A stretch of 64,000 nt of DNA from Solirubrobacter sp963792915 (GTDB taxonomy: Bacteria > Actinomycetota > Thermoleophilia > Solirubrobacterales > Solirubrobacteraceae), in NCBI GenBank assembly GCA_963792915.1, contig CAWBYD010000006.1, positions 124,001 to 188,000 on the forward strand. Reading direction: 5' to 3'. The notes beneath the pieces were generated by a model. It worked only from the letters and a program-made list of their open reading frames with translations. It was not told where the DNA came from and did no database searches. Position 1 is the first letter of the stretch. Every line of letters begins with the position of its first letter. The translations under genes were made by a program, and so were the position numbers. Below are positions 41,939 to 50,973 of the stretch, piece after piece.

Positions 41939-44900
41939 GTGAAGATCGCAATCGCCCTGGTGGCGGTCGCCTGTGCGCTGGGGAGCGCCGGCACCGCCCG
42001 GGCGGCCGACCTGGATCTGGAGGCCGTCACGGTCCCCCAGCTCCAGCAGCAGCTGCAGTCCGGTGAGCTGACGAGCGTCCAGCTCACGCGCGCCTACATC
42101 AACCGCATCGCGGCGCTCAACCATCGCGGGCCCGGCCTGAACGCCGTCCGCATCCTCAACCCCAGCGCGCTCACCGACGCCGCGCTGAGCGACTACGCGC
42201 GCCGGCACGGCCAGAACCGCGGGCCGATGATGGGCGTCCCGGTCCTGCTCAAGGACAACATCGACGTCGCCGGGCTGCCGACCACGGCCGGCGCGGTGGC
42301 GCTGGAGAGCTCGATCCCGAAGACCGACTCGCCGCTGGTCGCGGCGCTGCGCAAGGCGGGCGCGATCATCCTCGGCAAGACGAACCTGAGCGAGTTCGCG
42401 AACTTCATCACCAACACCAACCCAAGCGGCTACTCGGGGCTCGGCGGCCAGGTGATCACGCCGATCGACGCCGACCTGAACCCGTCCGGGTCCTCGTCGG
42501 GCTCGGCCGCGGCCGCCGCCGCGGCGCTCTCGGCGGTGACCGTCGGGACCGAGACGTCGGGCTCGATCGTCAGCCCGTCCTCGACCCAGGGCGTCGTCGG
42601 CCTGCGGCCGACCGTGGGGCTGGTCAGCCGCACGGGCATCCTGCCGATCGCGGCCTCCCAGGACACCGCGGGGCCGATCGTGCGCAACGTCGCCGACGCC
42701 GCCGCGCTGTTGCAGGCGATGGTCTCCAAGGACGCCGAGGACCCGTACACCAGCACGCAGCCGGCGACGATCCCCGACTACCTGGCGGGCCTGAAGACCG
42801 ACGCGCTGAACGGCGCGCGGATCGGGATCATCAACAACTCCGACCCCAACTACCAGGCGGCGATCACCGCCGTGCGGGCACTCGGCGCGACCACGGTCAC
42901 GGTCTCCACGCCGGGCGGCACGAACGCGGCGCAGGTGCTCGACTACGAGTTCAAGCGCGACCTCGACAACTACCTCGCGCGGCTCGGCGCCGGCGCGCCC
43001 ATGAAGTCGCTGGCGGACATCATCGCCTTCAACCTCGCCAGCGACCGCAACACGCGCGAGGGGATCAAGTTCGGCCAGACGGAGCTGACCACCGCGCAGG
43101 CGATCGACATCTCGCCCGGCTCGGCCGCGACCGCCTCCTACGCGACCGCGCTGGCGCAGGGCAAGTCCCAGACCCAGGGCAACCTCAACGCCGCCTACAC
43201 GCGTGCGACCACGGACCCGAGCGACGATCTCGACGCGCTGCTGACGCCGTCGGGCACGCTGACCGGGACCGGCGCGCGCGCCGGCTTCCCGCAGCTCGTG
43301 GTGCCCGCGGGCTACTCGACGACGACGCGCCGCCCGGTCAACATCGCGTTCAACGGCCCCGCGTACAGCGAGGCGAAGCTGCTCGCCTACGGCTACGCCT
43401 ACGAGCAGGCGACCAAGCTGCGCAAGCCGGCCAGCGTGATCGACCCGAGCGTGTTCCGCTGCGCGAAGACGACGCCGCCGAGCCCGTTCGCGTCGCGGGG
43501 CTCGTGCGCGCCGGACGTGAGCGTGCTCGACGGGCTGGGTGCCGTGCCGTCCATACCCGACCTCGAGACCGCGACAGCGCAGGACCTGCGCGCGCGGATC
43601 GCGGCGGGGACGCTGACCAGCGTCGGGCTCACGAAGGCCTACCTGGCGCGGATTGCGCGTGCCAACACGGAGGGCCCGTCGATCAACGCGGTGCGCGCGC
43701 TGAACCCGAACGCGCTCGCCGAGGCCGCGGCGGCCGACGCGCGTCACGGCTCGGGGCCGCTGGAAGGGCTGCCGGTGCTGGTCTCCGACGCGCTCGACGT
43801 CAAGGGCATGCCGACCACCGGCGGCTCGGTGGCGCTCGACTCCAACGTGGCCACGGCGGACTCCGACGTCGTCGCGAAGCTACGCGCCGCCGGCGCCGTG
43901 ATCCTCGGCAAGACGAACGTGACCGAGTTCAACGGCTTCACGTCGACCAACATGCCGTCGGGGTACTCGTCGCTCGGCGGGCAGGTGCTCGATCCCTACG
44001 ACACCGACGTCAACCCGGGCGGCCCGTCCGCGGGCGCCGCCTCGGCGGCCGGCGCCGGGCTCGCGGCGCTGACCGTGGGCACCGAGGGCGCGGGCTCGCT
44101 GATCGCGCCGTCGGCGACCCAGAGCGTGGTCGCGCTGCACCCGACGGTCGGGAGCATCAGCCGCGCCGGCCTGTTGCCGGTCGGCCTGACCACTGAGACC
44201 GCCGGCCCGATCGGCCGCGGCGTCTACGACGTCGCCGCCGGTTTCCAGGCGCTGGCGGGCGGCGACGTGCTGTCCGGGCTGAGCGCGGGCGCGCTGGCGG
44301 GCAAGACGATCGGCGTCACCAACAGCACCGATCTCAACTACCAGGCGGCGGTCGCGGTGCTGCAGGCGGCGGGCGCGACGACCCGGCTGATCACCGCGCC
44401 GACCGCGAGCACGACCTCGATCGTCGCGTATGAGTTCAAGCGCGACGCCGGCGCATACCTCGGCGCCCACGGGCGCTCGCTGGCCGACGTGATCGCCTAC
44501 AACGACGCGCACCCCGACGAGGCGCTCAAGTACGGCGAGGGCCAGCTGACCGCCGCGCAGGCGCTCGACACCAGCGCCGGCTCGGCGGACACCACGGCCT
44601 ACCAGACCGCGGCGGCGGCGGGAACGACCGCGACCCGCGCGGCGCTCGACACGGCGCTCACGGGGCTCGACGCGATCATGACGCCGGCGACGACGATCAC
44701 GACGCTGGCCTCGCGCGCGGGCTACCCGCAGCTGACGGTCCCCGCGGGCTACAACACGCTCAACCCGAACTCGTACACGACCAACCCGGTCGGCGTCACG
44801 TTCACCGGGCGCAGCGGCGGCGACGGCGCGCTGCTGGCGCTCGGGTACGCGTACGAGCAGGCGAGCAAGCTCCGCAAGCCCGCGAGCTACACGAACCCCG

Positions 44901-45421
44901 GGACCTGGCGCTGCCTGCCCGACGCGGCGTTCCCGGCGCACTCGTGCGCGCCGGGCGACCTCGCGAACCCGGTCCCGAACGCGGACGTGATCGCCGGTGA
45001 CGTGGGCGGTTCGGTGCCGGCGACGCTCGCGCTCACGCTCGGCGCGCCGGCGGCGTTCGGCGCGTTCACGCCGGGCGTCGCGAACGCCTACACGGCCTCG
45101 ATGACCGCGACCGCGATCTCCAGTGCCGGCGACGGCCTGCTGAGCGTCGGCGACCCGAGCGCGACCGCCACCGGGCACCTCGTCAACGGTGCGTTCGCGC
45201 TCCCGCAGGCGCTGCAGGTCAGCGCCACCAGCCCGCTCGCGGCGTCGACCGCGGGCGTCTCGCCGGTGGGCGCGCAGACGCCGCTGCTCAGCTACAGCGG
45301 CCCGGTCGCCAACGACGTCGCGACGGTCGCGTTCGTCCAGGCGATCGGCGCGACCGACGCGCTGCGGACCGGGAGCTACAGCAAGACGCTGACGTTCACG
45401 CTGTCGACCACCCAGCCATGA
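41939..45421 (+). CDS. Secreted tandem amidase with degenerate second domain and C-terminal beta domain
   Basis: 1160-residue exported protein. A signal peptide (1-22) is followed by two amidase-signature domains. Domain 1 (about 25-525) has the full triad: Lys105 (LLKDNID), cis-Ser186 (PSGSSSGS) and nucleophile Ser209 (GTETSGSI). Domain 2 (about 540-1010) starts with a matching lid (LETATAQDLRARIAAGTLTS) and keeps Ser697 (GGPSAG) and Ser720 (GTEGAGSL), but the Lys is Ser616 (LVSDALD), so it is probably inactive. Each domain ends with a Cys pair region (FRCAKTT...GSCAPD; WRCLPD...HSCAPG). The C-terminal 140 residues are a beta-sandwich-like Ala/Thr-rich domain. GTG 41939 follows GGAGGGG. It probably hydrolyses amides or peptides outside the cell. 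Confidence 0.9.
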   Translation: MKIAIALVAVACALGSAGTARAADLDLEAVTVPQLQQQLQSGELTSVQLTRAYINRIAALNHRGPGLNAVRILNPSALTDAALSDYARRHGQNRGPMMGVPVLLKDNIDVAGLPTTAGAVALESSIPKTDSPLVAALRKAGAIILGKTNLSEFANFITNTNPSGYSGLGGQVITPIDADLNPSGSSSGSAAAAAAALSAVTVGTETSGSIVSPSSTQGVVGLRPTVGLVSRTGILPIAASQDTAGPIVRNVADAAALLQAMVSKDAEDPYTSTQPATIPDYLAGLKTDALNGARIGIINNSDPNYQAAITAVRALGATTVTVSTPGGTNAAQVLDYEFKRDLDNYLARLGAGAPMKSLADIIAFNLASDRNTREGIKFGQTELTTAQAIDISPGSAATASYATALAQGKSQTQGNLNAAYTRATTDPSDDLDALLTPSGTLTGTGARAGFPQLVVPAGYSTTTRRPVNIAFNGPAYSEAKLLAYGYAYEQATKLRKPASVIDPSVFRCAKTTPPSPFASRGSCAPDVSVLDGLGAVPSIPDLETATAQDLRARIAAGTLTSVGLTKAYLARIARANTEGPSINAVRALNPNALAEAAAADARHGSGPLEGLPVLVSDALDVKGMPTTGGSVALDSNVATADSDVVAKLRAAGAVILGKTNVTEFNGFTSTNMPSGYSSLGGQVLDPYDTDVNPGGPSAGAASAAGAGLAALTVGTEGAGSLIAPSATQSVVALHPTVGSISRAGLLPVGLTTETAGPIGRGVYDVAAGFQALAGGDVLSGLSAGALAGKTIGVTNSTDLNYQAAVAVLQAAGATTRLITAPTASTTSIVAYEFKRDAGAYLGAHGRSLADVIAYNDAHPDEALKYGEGQLTAAQALDTSAGSADTTAYQTAAAAGTTATRAALDTALTGLDAIMTPATTITTLASRAGYPQLTVPAGYNTLNPNSYTTNPVGVTFTGRSGGDGALLALGYAYEQASKLRKPASYTNPGTWRCLPDAAFPAHSCAPGDLANPVPNADVIAGDVGGSVPATLALTLGAPAAFGAFTPGVANAYTASMTATAISSAGDGLLSVGDPSATATGHLVNGAFALPQALQVSATSPLAASTAGVSPVGAQTPLLSYSGPVANDVATVAFVQAIGATDALRTGSYSKTLTFTLSTTQP

Positions 45422-45427
45422 GCTGCC

Positions 45428-45464
45428 GGGCTCATCGGGCGCCTCAGCGGCGCTCGATGAGCCC
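45428..45464 (+). terminator. Strong hairpin terminator after the tandem amidase
   Basis: GGGCTCATCG (45428-45437) pairs with CGATGAGCCC (45455-45464), and GCGCC with GGCGC inside it, separated by one G/T mismatch, with a 5-base loop TCAGC. It begins 7 bases after the stop and is followed by GTTCTC. It may also end minus-strand transcription from MarR. Confidence 0.8.
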
Positions 45465-45493
45465 GTTCTCGTAGGCGCGGCGCATCCTTCGGA

Positions 45494-45976
45494 TCACCAG
45501 ACCGGCCGCGCGCGGGCGCCCGCGACGTCCTCGCCGCCGCCGTGGCGCTCGGCGAACGCCAGCAGCACGCGGCGCAGCGCGTCGACGTCGCCGTCGCCGA
45601 GCTCGGCGCGCAGCTCGGCCTCCATGCGCGCGCTCTCGGCGAGCGCCGCCGCGCGCACCGCCTCGCCCTTGGCGGTCAGCGCGAGCACCTTCGCGCGCCG
45701 GTCGGCCGGATGCGGCTCGCGCGTGAGAAAGCCGCGCTGCTGCATCTCGTCGACGACCTTGATCGCCGCCTGCTTGCTCACGCCGAGGCGCTCGGCGAGC
45801 TCGGTCAGGCCCAGCGGCTCGCCCGCCAGCGCGCGGATCACGAACCCGTAGGGCGAGCGCATGTCCTCGATGCCGGCGCGCTCGACCGCCGCGTTCAGGC
45901 GCTCGGCGACGAACCGTGTCGCGCCCACGACGAGGATCGCGAAGTCGATAGTTCCCTTTGGTGTACTATTCGCCAA
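45494..45976 (-). CDS. MarR family transcriptional regulator
   Basis: About 160-residue winged-helix regulator: LTELAERLGVSKQAAIKVVDEMQQRGFL (helix-turn-helix) and REPHPADRRAKVLALTAKGEA (wing), ending ARPVW. The first dimerisation helix IDFAILVVGATRFVAERLNAAVE appears genuine, so the start must lie upstream of it. No ATG is available: TTG 45976 (inside the operator) is listed, and GTG 45928 would cut that helix. It is divergent from a cupin gene with an inverted repeat between, so autoregulation and cupin control are likely. The effector is unknown. Confidence 0.85.
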   Translation of the reverse strand: MANSTPKGTIDFAILVVGATRFVAERLNAAVERAGIEDMRSPYGFVIRALAGEPLGLTELAERLGVSKQAAIKVVDEMQQRGFLTREPHPADRRAKVLALTAKGEAVRAAALAESARMEAELRAELGDGDVDALRRVLLAFAERHGGGEDVAGARARPVW

Positions 45977-45978
45977 AG
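45956..45978. promoter_or_regulatory. MarR operator in the marR-cupin divergent region
   Basis: CTTTGG (45956-45961) and CCAAAG (45973-45978) are perfect 6-base arms, extending to CTTTGGTG/CGCCAAAG with one mismatch. The intervening TACTATT is A+T-rich. It ends 20 bases before the cupin ATG. Its 23-base length is typical of MarR sites. Confidence 0.6.
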
Positions 45979-45998
45979 CGAACGAAAGGATAGTGCAG

Positions 45999-46358
45999 AT
46001 GGCCGTCATCACCCCCGACGAGGCGCCGATCTTCGACGCGCCCGGCGCCACGATCACCGGGCTCGCGTCACCGTCGCGCGGCGCCACCGACGTCGCCGCC
46101 TGGCGCGTGCGCCTGGACGCCGAGCACGAGAGCCCGCGCCACTCGCTCGACCGCCAGGAGGTGTTCATCGTGCTCGAGGGCGCGCTCACCGCCCGCTACG
46201 ACGGGCACAGCGAGACGGCGCCGGCCGGCGGCGCGCTGATCGTCCCGGCGCAGACGGAGTTCTCGCTGATCGGCCCCGCGGACGCCGTGTGCACGTTCCC
46301 CGTCGGCGGCACCGCGCTGCTCGACGGCGAGCGGATCGTCCCGCCCTGGGCGCGCTAA
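45999..46358 (+). CDS. Cupin domain protein
   Basis: 119-residue single-domain cupin. Motif 1 is degenerate (SPRHSLDRQEVFIVLEGALTARYDG, with His and Glu kept); motif 2 is PAGGALIVPAQTEFSLIGP and lacks the usual His. Metal binding is therefore uncertain, and a sensing or sugar-binding role is possible. ATG 45999 follows GAAAGGA with proper spacing. It is controlled with the divergent MarR gene and overlaps the convergent dipZ end by 3 bases. Confidence 0.85.
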   Translation: MAVITPDEAPIFDAPGATITGLASPSRGATDVAAWRVRLDAEHESPRHSLDRQEVFIVLEGALTARYDGHSETAPAGGALIVPAQTEFSLIGPADAVCTFPVGGTALLDGERIVPPWAR

Positions 46359-48069
46359 CCGAACGTGAACGCGTAGCCGGAGACGCCGGGCGAGAAGCTC
46401 AGCTTGAGTCGTGTGCTCGGCGCTCTGCGGGCGCGAGAGCAGGTGGTAGAGCTTCTGCGAGCTGACGCGGACGGTCTTCTCGTGCTTGCCGTCGGCGGTC
46501 ACGTCGACGGTGCCGCTGCCGTGCTTGGGCGGGCTGAGCACGAGGTAGACGTCCTTGCCCTGGACGTGCCCTGAGAGCGTCGCGCCGATGCCGGCGGTGG
46601 CGGACTCCTTGGCCAGCGTCCAGGTGCCGCCGAACGAGAAGGAGCTCAGCGGCAGGCCGGTCGCGGGCGGTGTAGCTCGACGTGCCCTCGCGGCCGGCCG
46701 GCTGGAAGCGCTCCTCGCGCTCGAGCCCGAGATACGTCTCGGGCGTCGTGTCCTGCGCGACGTCGTAGGTCTTCGCCGGCGTCGCGTCGCCACCGAGCCC
46801 CTTGGCCCCCGCGGCGACCAGCAGCGAGCGGATGTCCTGCTCGGTCTTGTCGTAGTCGCCCTCGCCGAAGTTCGCGCTGCGCACGTGGCCCTGGGCGTCG
46901 ATCAGGTACTCGGCCGGCCAGTACTCGTTGTTCCACGCCGTCCAGGTGGCGAGCTCGTTGTCCTGGGCCACCGGATACTCGATGTGGTTCTGCTTGATCG
47001 CGGCGGCCACGTTGCCCGCGTCGTGCTCGAAGCTGAACTCGGGCGAGTGCACGCCGACGATCGTGAGCCCGTCCTTGCGGTAGGCGCGGTCCCAGGCGGT
47101 CAGGTGCGGGAGCGTGCGGATGCAGTTGATGCACGTGTAGGTCCAGAAGTCGACCAGCACGACGCGGCCCTTCAGCGCCGCGAGCGAGAGCGGCCGGCTG
47201 TTGAACCAGCGGTCCACGCCCGTGAAGTCCGGCGCCGGACCGTAGTCGGGCAGGTCGGCGCCCATGTGCACGGCGGCGGCGTGGAACTTCGACGGCGGCC
47301 GCAGCTTGGCGAGCTGCCGCGTGGCCGCCGAGGAGGTCTCGATCGACTTCGTCGGGTTCACCAGCGCCGCCGGCAGGTGGTCGGCGATCGCGGTCTGGAA
47401 GCGCACGTCGAGCTGGAACGCCATCGCCACCGCGGTCAGCACCATCACCGCGCCGAGCGTGCGCTGGATGCCGGGGCCGCGGCCGGCGCGGCGCACGCGG
47501 TCGATCACCGCGCGCCCGGCGAGCGCCAGGATCAGCAACACGACGGCCGAGCCGAGCGCGTAGGACAGTCCGACGACGACCGTCCGGCCCGAGGCCGCGC
47601 TGACCGACACGACCGCCGCCAGGATCGGCCCCGCGCAGGGCGCGTAGACGAACCCGAGCGCCGCCCCCACCAGCAGGCCGGAGAAGAAGCCGCGGCCGGC
47701 GTCCTTGGGCCCGAAGCGCGCGAGCCGGCTGAGCGGCGCCTCGAGCCGGTCGCCGATCCGCGGGACCGCGATCGCCACCCCGAACGCCGCGAGCAGCACG
47801 ATCGCCAGCGTCCGTGTCAGCGAATCGCCCAGCCCGACGCCGTCGACGACCTTGGCCAGGCCGACGATCGTGACCGTGAACGTGGCCGTCAGCCCGAGCA
47901 CGATCCCGAGCGGCCGGCGGCGCCCGCCGAGGGCCCCCGCGCTCAGCAGCGCGGGCAGCACGGGCAGCACGCAGGGACTCACAGCGGTCCCCGCGCCGGC
48001 GATCAGAGCGAACAGAACGAGCAGGACGATGGTTTCAAGGGTTACGCATCCACGACGCAACCAGATCAC
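46355..48069 (-). CDS. DipZ-type CcdA-thioredoxin membrane protein, with two apparent frameshifts
   Basis: Thiol-disulfide protein carrying electrons across the membrane. The CcdA-like part has six helices with the redox Cys pair (AGTAVSPCVLPVLPALL, GFVYAPCAGPILAA). The TlpA-like domain has the CxxC active site FWTYTCINCIRTLP. A C-terminal beta domain follows in other frames: LPLSSFSFGGTWTLAKES after a shift near 46668 (in GCCCGCG), then KLSFSPGVSGYAFTFG after a shift near 46410 (ACGACTC). Each needs removal of one base, giving 570 residues ending in TAG 46355-46357. The GTG at 48069 is divergent from frnE with 21 bases between. Likely role: redox balance of envelope proteins or cytochrome maturation. 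Confidence 0.85.
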
Positions 48070-48090
48070 AGCGGCATAGGATGGATTGTC

Positions 48091-48747
48091 ATGCCACTAA
48101 CCGTGGAAATCTGGTCCGATGTCGTGTGCCCGTGGTGCTACGTCGGCAAGCGCCGGTTCGAGGCGGCGCTGGCGCGCTTCGAGCACCGCGACCAGGTGAC
48201 CGTCCTGTGGCGCAGCTTCGAGCTCGACCCGCAGGCGCCCGTCGGCCCGCCCGGCACCGCGGCGGAGCGCTTGAGCGACAAGTACGGGCTGAGCCGCGAG
48301 CGCGCCGAGCAGATGCACGCGGACATGACCGCGCTGGCCGCCGAGGAGGGGCTCGAGTACCACCTGGACCGCGCCCGCGGCGGCAACACGTTCGACGCGC
48401 ACCGGCTGATCCACCTCGCGGCGATGTCCGGCCACCAGGGCGCCGCCAAGGAGCGCCTGATGCGCGCGTACTTCACCGAGGGCGAGCCGATCGACGACCG
48501 TGAGACGCTCGTGCGGCTGATCGCCGAGGTCGGCATCGACCCCGCCGAGGCGCGCGCCGCGCTCGCCGAGGACCGCTACGCCGAGGAGGTCCGCAACGAC
48601 GAGCTGCTCGCGCAGCAGATCGGCATCCAGGGCGTGCCGTTCTTCGTGCTCGACCGGCGCTTCGGCGTGTCCGGCGCGCAGCCGGCGGAGGCGCTGCTGC
48701 AGGCGCTCGAGCACGCCTGGTCAGAGCAGCATCCCGCGGCTGCGTAA
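48091..48747 (+). CDS. DsbA family oxidoreductase (FrnE-like)
   Basis: 218-residue thioredoxin-fold protein. It starts EIWSDVVCPWCYVGKRRFE with the active-site CPWC, and has the helical insertion GGNTFDAHRLIHLAAMSGHQ and the cis-Pro loop GVPFFVLDRRFGVSGAQP. It has no signal peptide, as in cytoplasmic FrnE proteins linked to polyketide biosynthesis and oxidative stress. It is divergent from dipZ; the two redox genes share a 21-base promoter region, suggesting common control. The next gene follows after 10 bases. Confidence 0.92.
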   Translation: MPLTVEIWSDVVCPWCYVGKRRFEAALARFEHRDQVTVLWRSFELDPQAPVGPPGTAAERLSDKYGLSRERAEQMHADMTALAAEEGLEYHLDRARGGNTFDAHRLIHLAAMSGHQGAAKERLMRAYFTEGEPIDDRETLVRLIAEVGIDPAEARAALAEDRYAEEVRNDELLAQQIGIQGVPFFVLDRRFGVSGAQPAEALLQALEHAWSEQHPAAA

Positions 48748-48757
48748 GCTCCCGGGC

Positions 48758-49294
48758 GTGGCGCCCGACTTCCTGCACTTCACCGACTCCGACGAGGCCA
48801 ACGCGCTGATCGCGCGCGACCCGTTCGCGCTGCTGGTCGGCTTCGCGCTCGACCAGCAGGTCACCGTCCAGAAGGCCTTCGCGGGTCCGCTCGTCCTGCG
48901 CGAGCGGCTCGGGAGCCTCGAGCCCGCCGCGGTCGCGGCCGCCGACCTCGAGCCGCTGTTTCGCGAGCGCCCGGCGATCCACCGCTTTCCGGCCGCCATG
49001 GCCAAGCGTGTGCACGAGCTCGCCGTGCACGTGGTCGAGCGCTACGACGGCGACGCGTCGCGCGTCTGGGAGGGAACGACGACCGAGCAGCTGCGCGCGA
49101 ACCTGAGCGCGCTGCCGGGGTTCGGGACGATGAAGCTCAAGTCGCTCGGCTCGGTGCTGGCCAGGCGCTACGGCGTCGCCGCCGCGGAGCCGCTCGTGCC
49201 GTGGCATCCGACGCTCGGCGACGTCGACTCGGCGCAGGCGCTGGCGGACTACCAGGCGACCAAGCGCGCCAACAAGGCCGCCTGGTCGGCCTGA
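48758..49294 (+). CDS. HhH-GPD base-excision DNA glycosylase-like protein
   Basis: 178-residue small HhH-GPD family protein of the short actinobacterial type. LLVGFALDQQVTVQKAFAGPLVL matches the typical first helices. A helix-hairpin-helix is at LSALPGFGTMKLKSLGSVLARRYG, with the catalytic-position Asp in LGDVDS. It is shorter than EndoIII (211) and lacks the iron-sulfur Cys cluster. Likely role: recognition of damaged bases, but activity is not proven for this group. GTG 48758 lies 10 bases after frnE. Its end overlaps the convergent secreted-protein gene by 46 bases. Confidence 0.85.
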   Translation: MAPDFLHFTDSDEANALIARDPFALLVGFALDQQVTVQKAFAGPLVLRERLGSLEPAAVAAADLEPLFRERPAIHRFPAAMAKRVHELAVHVVERYDGDASRVWEGTTTEQLRANLSALPGFGTMKLKSLGSVLARRYGVAAAEPLVPWHPTLGDVDSAQALADYQATKRANKAAWSA

Positions 49295-49911
49295 CGGGTC
49301 AGCAGCGCGAACGCGCTGTTGCCGGGCTTCTTGCACTGGCCGTTGGGCAGCGAGCCGAACGCGCAGAAGTGGCGGATGATCTCGCAGCCGCGGACCGTGT
49401 AGGCGTGGTTCTCGCGCGTCTGCGCGTAGTCGCTCCCGCCGGGCCCGCAGTCGATCGTGCCGTGGCCGTAGTAGGCGATGATGCGGTCGTTGCCCGGCCC
49501 GCCGAGCAGCGTGTTCCTGCCGTGGCTGGGATACAGGAAGTCGTTGCCCGCCCCGCCGCGCAGCAGATCGGTCTGGCCGGCCGGGTTGTTCGCGGCCTGA
49601 TCGCCCCACAGGACGTCGTTGCCGCCGGCGCCCGCCAGCGTGTCGCTGCCGTGCAGGCCGAGCAACTCGTCGTTGTCGGGCGTGCCCACGCGGTGGTGGC
49701 CCTGGGCGTCGGTCACGTACCAGAAAATCCCGGTGATCGCGGGCCAGCCCTTGTGGGAGACCTTGTCTCCGCCGCCGACGGTCTTGCGGCCGTTGCCCTC
49801 GCCGCAGTGCTCGCCGGCCTTGGGCGGCCCGCACCGGTCGCTCTGCGCGCGCGCGGCGGCGGGCACCAACAGCGCGAGGACGGCGAGCGCGCCGGCGACG
49901 GTCCGGAGCAT
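49249..49911 (-). CDS. Secreted RTX-like calcium-binding protein
   Basis: 220-residue exported protein. A signal peptide (1-22) is followed by a hemolysin-type repeat region (about 75-160): GTPDNDELLGLHGSDTLAGAGGNDVLWGDQ, GGAGNDFL, GGPGNDRI, each with the GGxGxDxL Ca-binding nonapeptide pattern. Four Cys lie outside the repeats (CGPPKAGEHCGEG, DCGPGG, GCEIIRHFC). No enzyme domain is present. Calcium-dependent folding after secretion is expected. The role is unknown; adhesion or surface display is possible. Confidence 0.85.
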   Translation of the reverse strand: MLRTVAGALAVLALLVPAAARAQSDRCGPPKAGEHCGEGNGRKTVGGGDKVSHKGWPAITGIFWYVTDAQGHHRVGTPDNDELLGLHGSDTLAGAGGNDVLWGDQAANNPAGQTDLLRGGAGNDFLYPSHGRNTLLGGPGNDRIIAYYGHGTIDCGPGGSDYAQTRENHAYTVRGCEIIRHFCAFGSLPNGQCKKPGNSAFALLTRQADQAALLARLVAW

Positions 49912-49920
49912 GCGACGACC

Positions 49921-50337
49921 TTACCCGTCGCGAGCGCGCCAGCACAAGACGCGATCCGGGGTGAGACGCAGCAGCGGCCCGCGCGGCGCGGCGCGCCGGT
50001 AGGCCGGATAACGGCCGGCGAGCGCGGCAAGCGCCTGCTCGTCGTGCTCGACGATCGCGACCTCGCCCAGCACCTGGACCCAGGCGAGCTGGGTCCAGTC
50101 GTCGTCGTAGCGGTCGACGGTCAGCGCCGCTCGCGGACGCTCGGTGAGCCAGCGCACGCGCGCCAGCCGGGCGCCCGGGCGGCGCTTGGGCTTGTCGTCG
50201 ACGGCGCTCCACAGCCGGTCGCCGACGCGCGCGAACGTCACCGGCAGCACGCGCGGCGCGCCCGTCGCATCGGTCAGCCCGAGCCGCGCGACGGGCTCGC
50301 GGTCGAGCAGCGCGATCGCCCACTCCGGCGCGTCCAT
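49921..50337 (-). CDS. PPOX-class flavin/F420-dependent enzyme-like protein
   Basis: 138-residue split-barrel protein: VARLGLTDATGAPRVLPVTFARVGDRLWSAVDDKPKR, then RARVRW-type LARVRWLTERPRAALTVDRYDDDWTQLAWVQVLGEV. This resembles the TIGR03668-type F420-binding subgroup typical of actinobacteria. It may reduce or oxidise a small molecule with F420H2 or FMN, as the family does; cofactor choice cannot be decided here. ATG 50337 is followed on the other strand after 52 bases by a membrane-protein gene. Confidence 0.85.
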   Translation of the reverse strand: MDAPEWAIALLDREPVARLGLTDATGAPRVLPVTFARVGDRLWSAVDDKPKRRPGARLARVRWLTERPRAALTVDRYDDDWTQLAWVQVLGEVAIVEHDEQALAALAGRYPAYRRAAPRGPLLRLTPDRVLCWRARDG

Positions 50338-50389
50338 TCACCGCACACCGTACGCTGATCCGCCCGCCGGGCCGCTGCGCACTGCCGGC

Positions 50390-50972
50390 ATGACCACGAT
50401 GCGGCTGCGCGCCGCGGACCCGACCACCACGCGGCTGCGGCGGACGCACCTGCTGCTCGCGGCGCAATCGGCGCTGCTGGTGCTGGCGTCGGTCAACCGG
50501 CTCTGGAGCGCGACCGACGCGCGCATCCTGCCGCACGGATCGCTGCTTCCCGCCGGTCAGCGTTCTCGGGATGCACGAGCCCGCCGACTACCTGCATGCG
50601 CGATTCTGCGATCCGGGCTCGAGCCCGTTCTGCTCGATCGTCGCCTACCCGGACGACCAGCTGGCGCACTACCTGTTCTTCGCCGGCTTCGCGGGGATCG
50701 ACGCCGTGCTGCTGGCCGCCCAGGCGACCGCGTTCGAGCTGCCGATGCGCGAGCGCGACCGGCTGTTCATCGGAGTCAACGCGGCGCTGGTGGCGGGCGC
50801 GATCGTCGCCAACCTCGGCTTCGAGGAGATCGGGCTGGACCTGTTCGTCGTCGCGGCGGTCGCGCTGCTCTCGCTCGTGCTGGCGCGCCGCTACGGACTG
50901 CGGCCGCTGATCCTCTACTTCGCCTCCGCCTACACCGCCGGGCTGGTGATCACGGCGCTGGTCAAGCTGTGA
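50390..50972 (+). CDS. Hypothetical membrane protein, apparent single-base frameshift
   Basis: A four-helix integral membrane protein in two frames. The first 52 or so residues (LRRTHLLLAAQSALLVLASVNRLWSATDARILPHG) are in frame with ATG 50390. The rest (VLGMHEPADYLHARFCDPGSS..., with helices AHYLFFAGFAGIDAVLLAAQATAF, LVAGAIVANLGFEEIG, LFVVAAVALLSLVLA and LILYFASAYTAGLVITALVKL) is one frame off. The shift lies near 50548-50556 in CTTCCCGCCGG. Dropping one C restores LLPPVSVLGMHEP and a 193-residue protein. The fold is not recognised. Confidence 0.7.
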
Positions 50973-50973
50973 G

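Noticed and set aside
45425..45496. 17-codon minus-strand frame (IRRMRRAYENGLIERR) overlapping the marR stop
   Set aside because: It falls in the strong terminator hairpin; the overlap with marR is probably chance, and no ribosome-binding site is seen.
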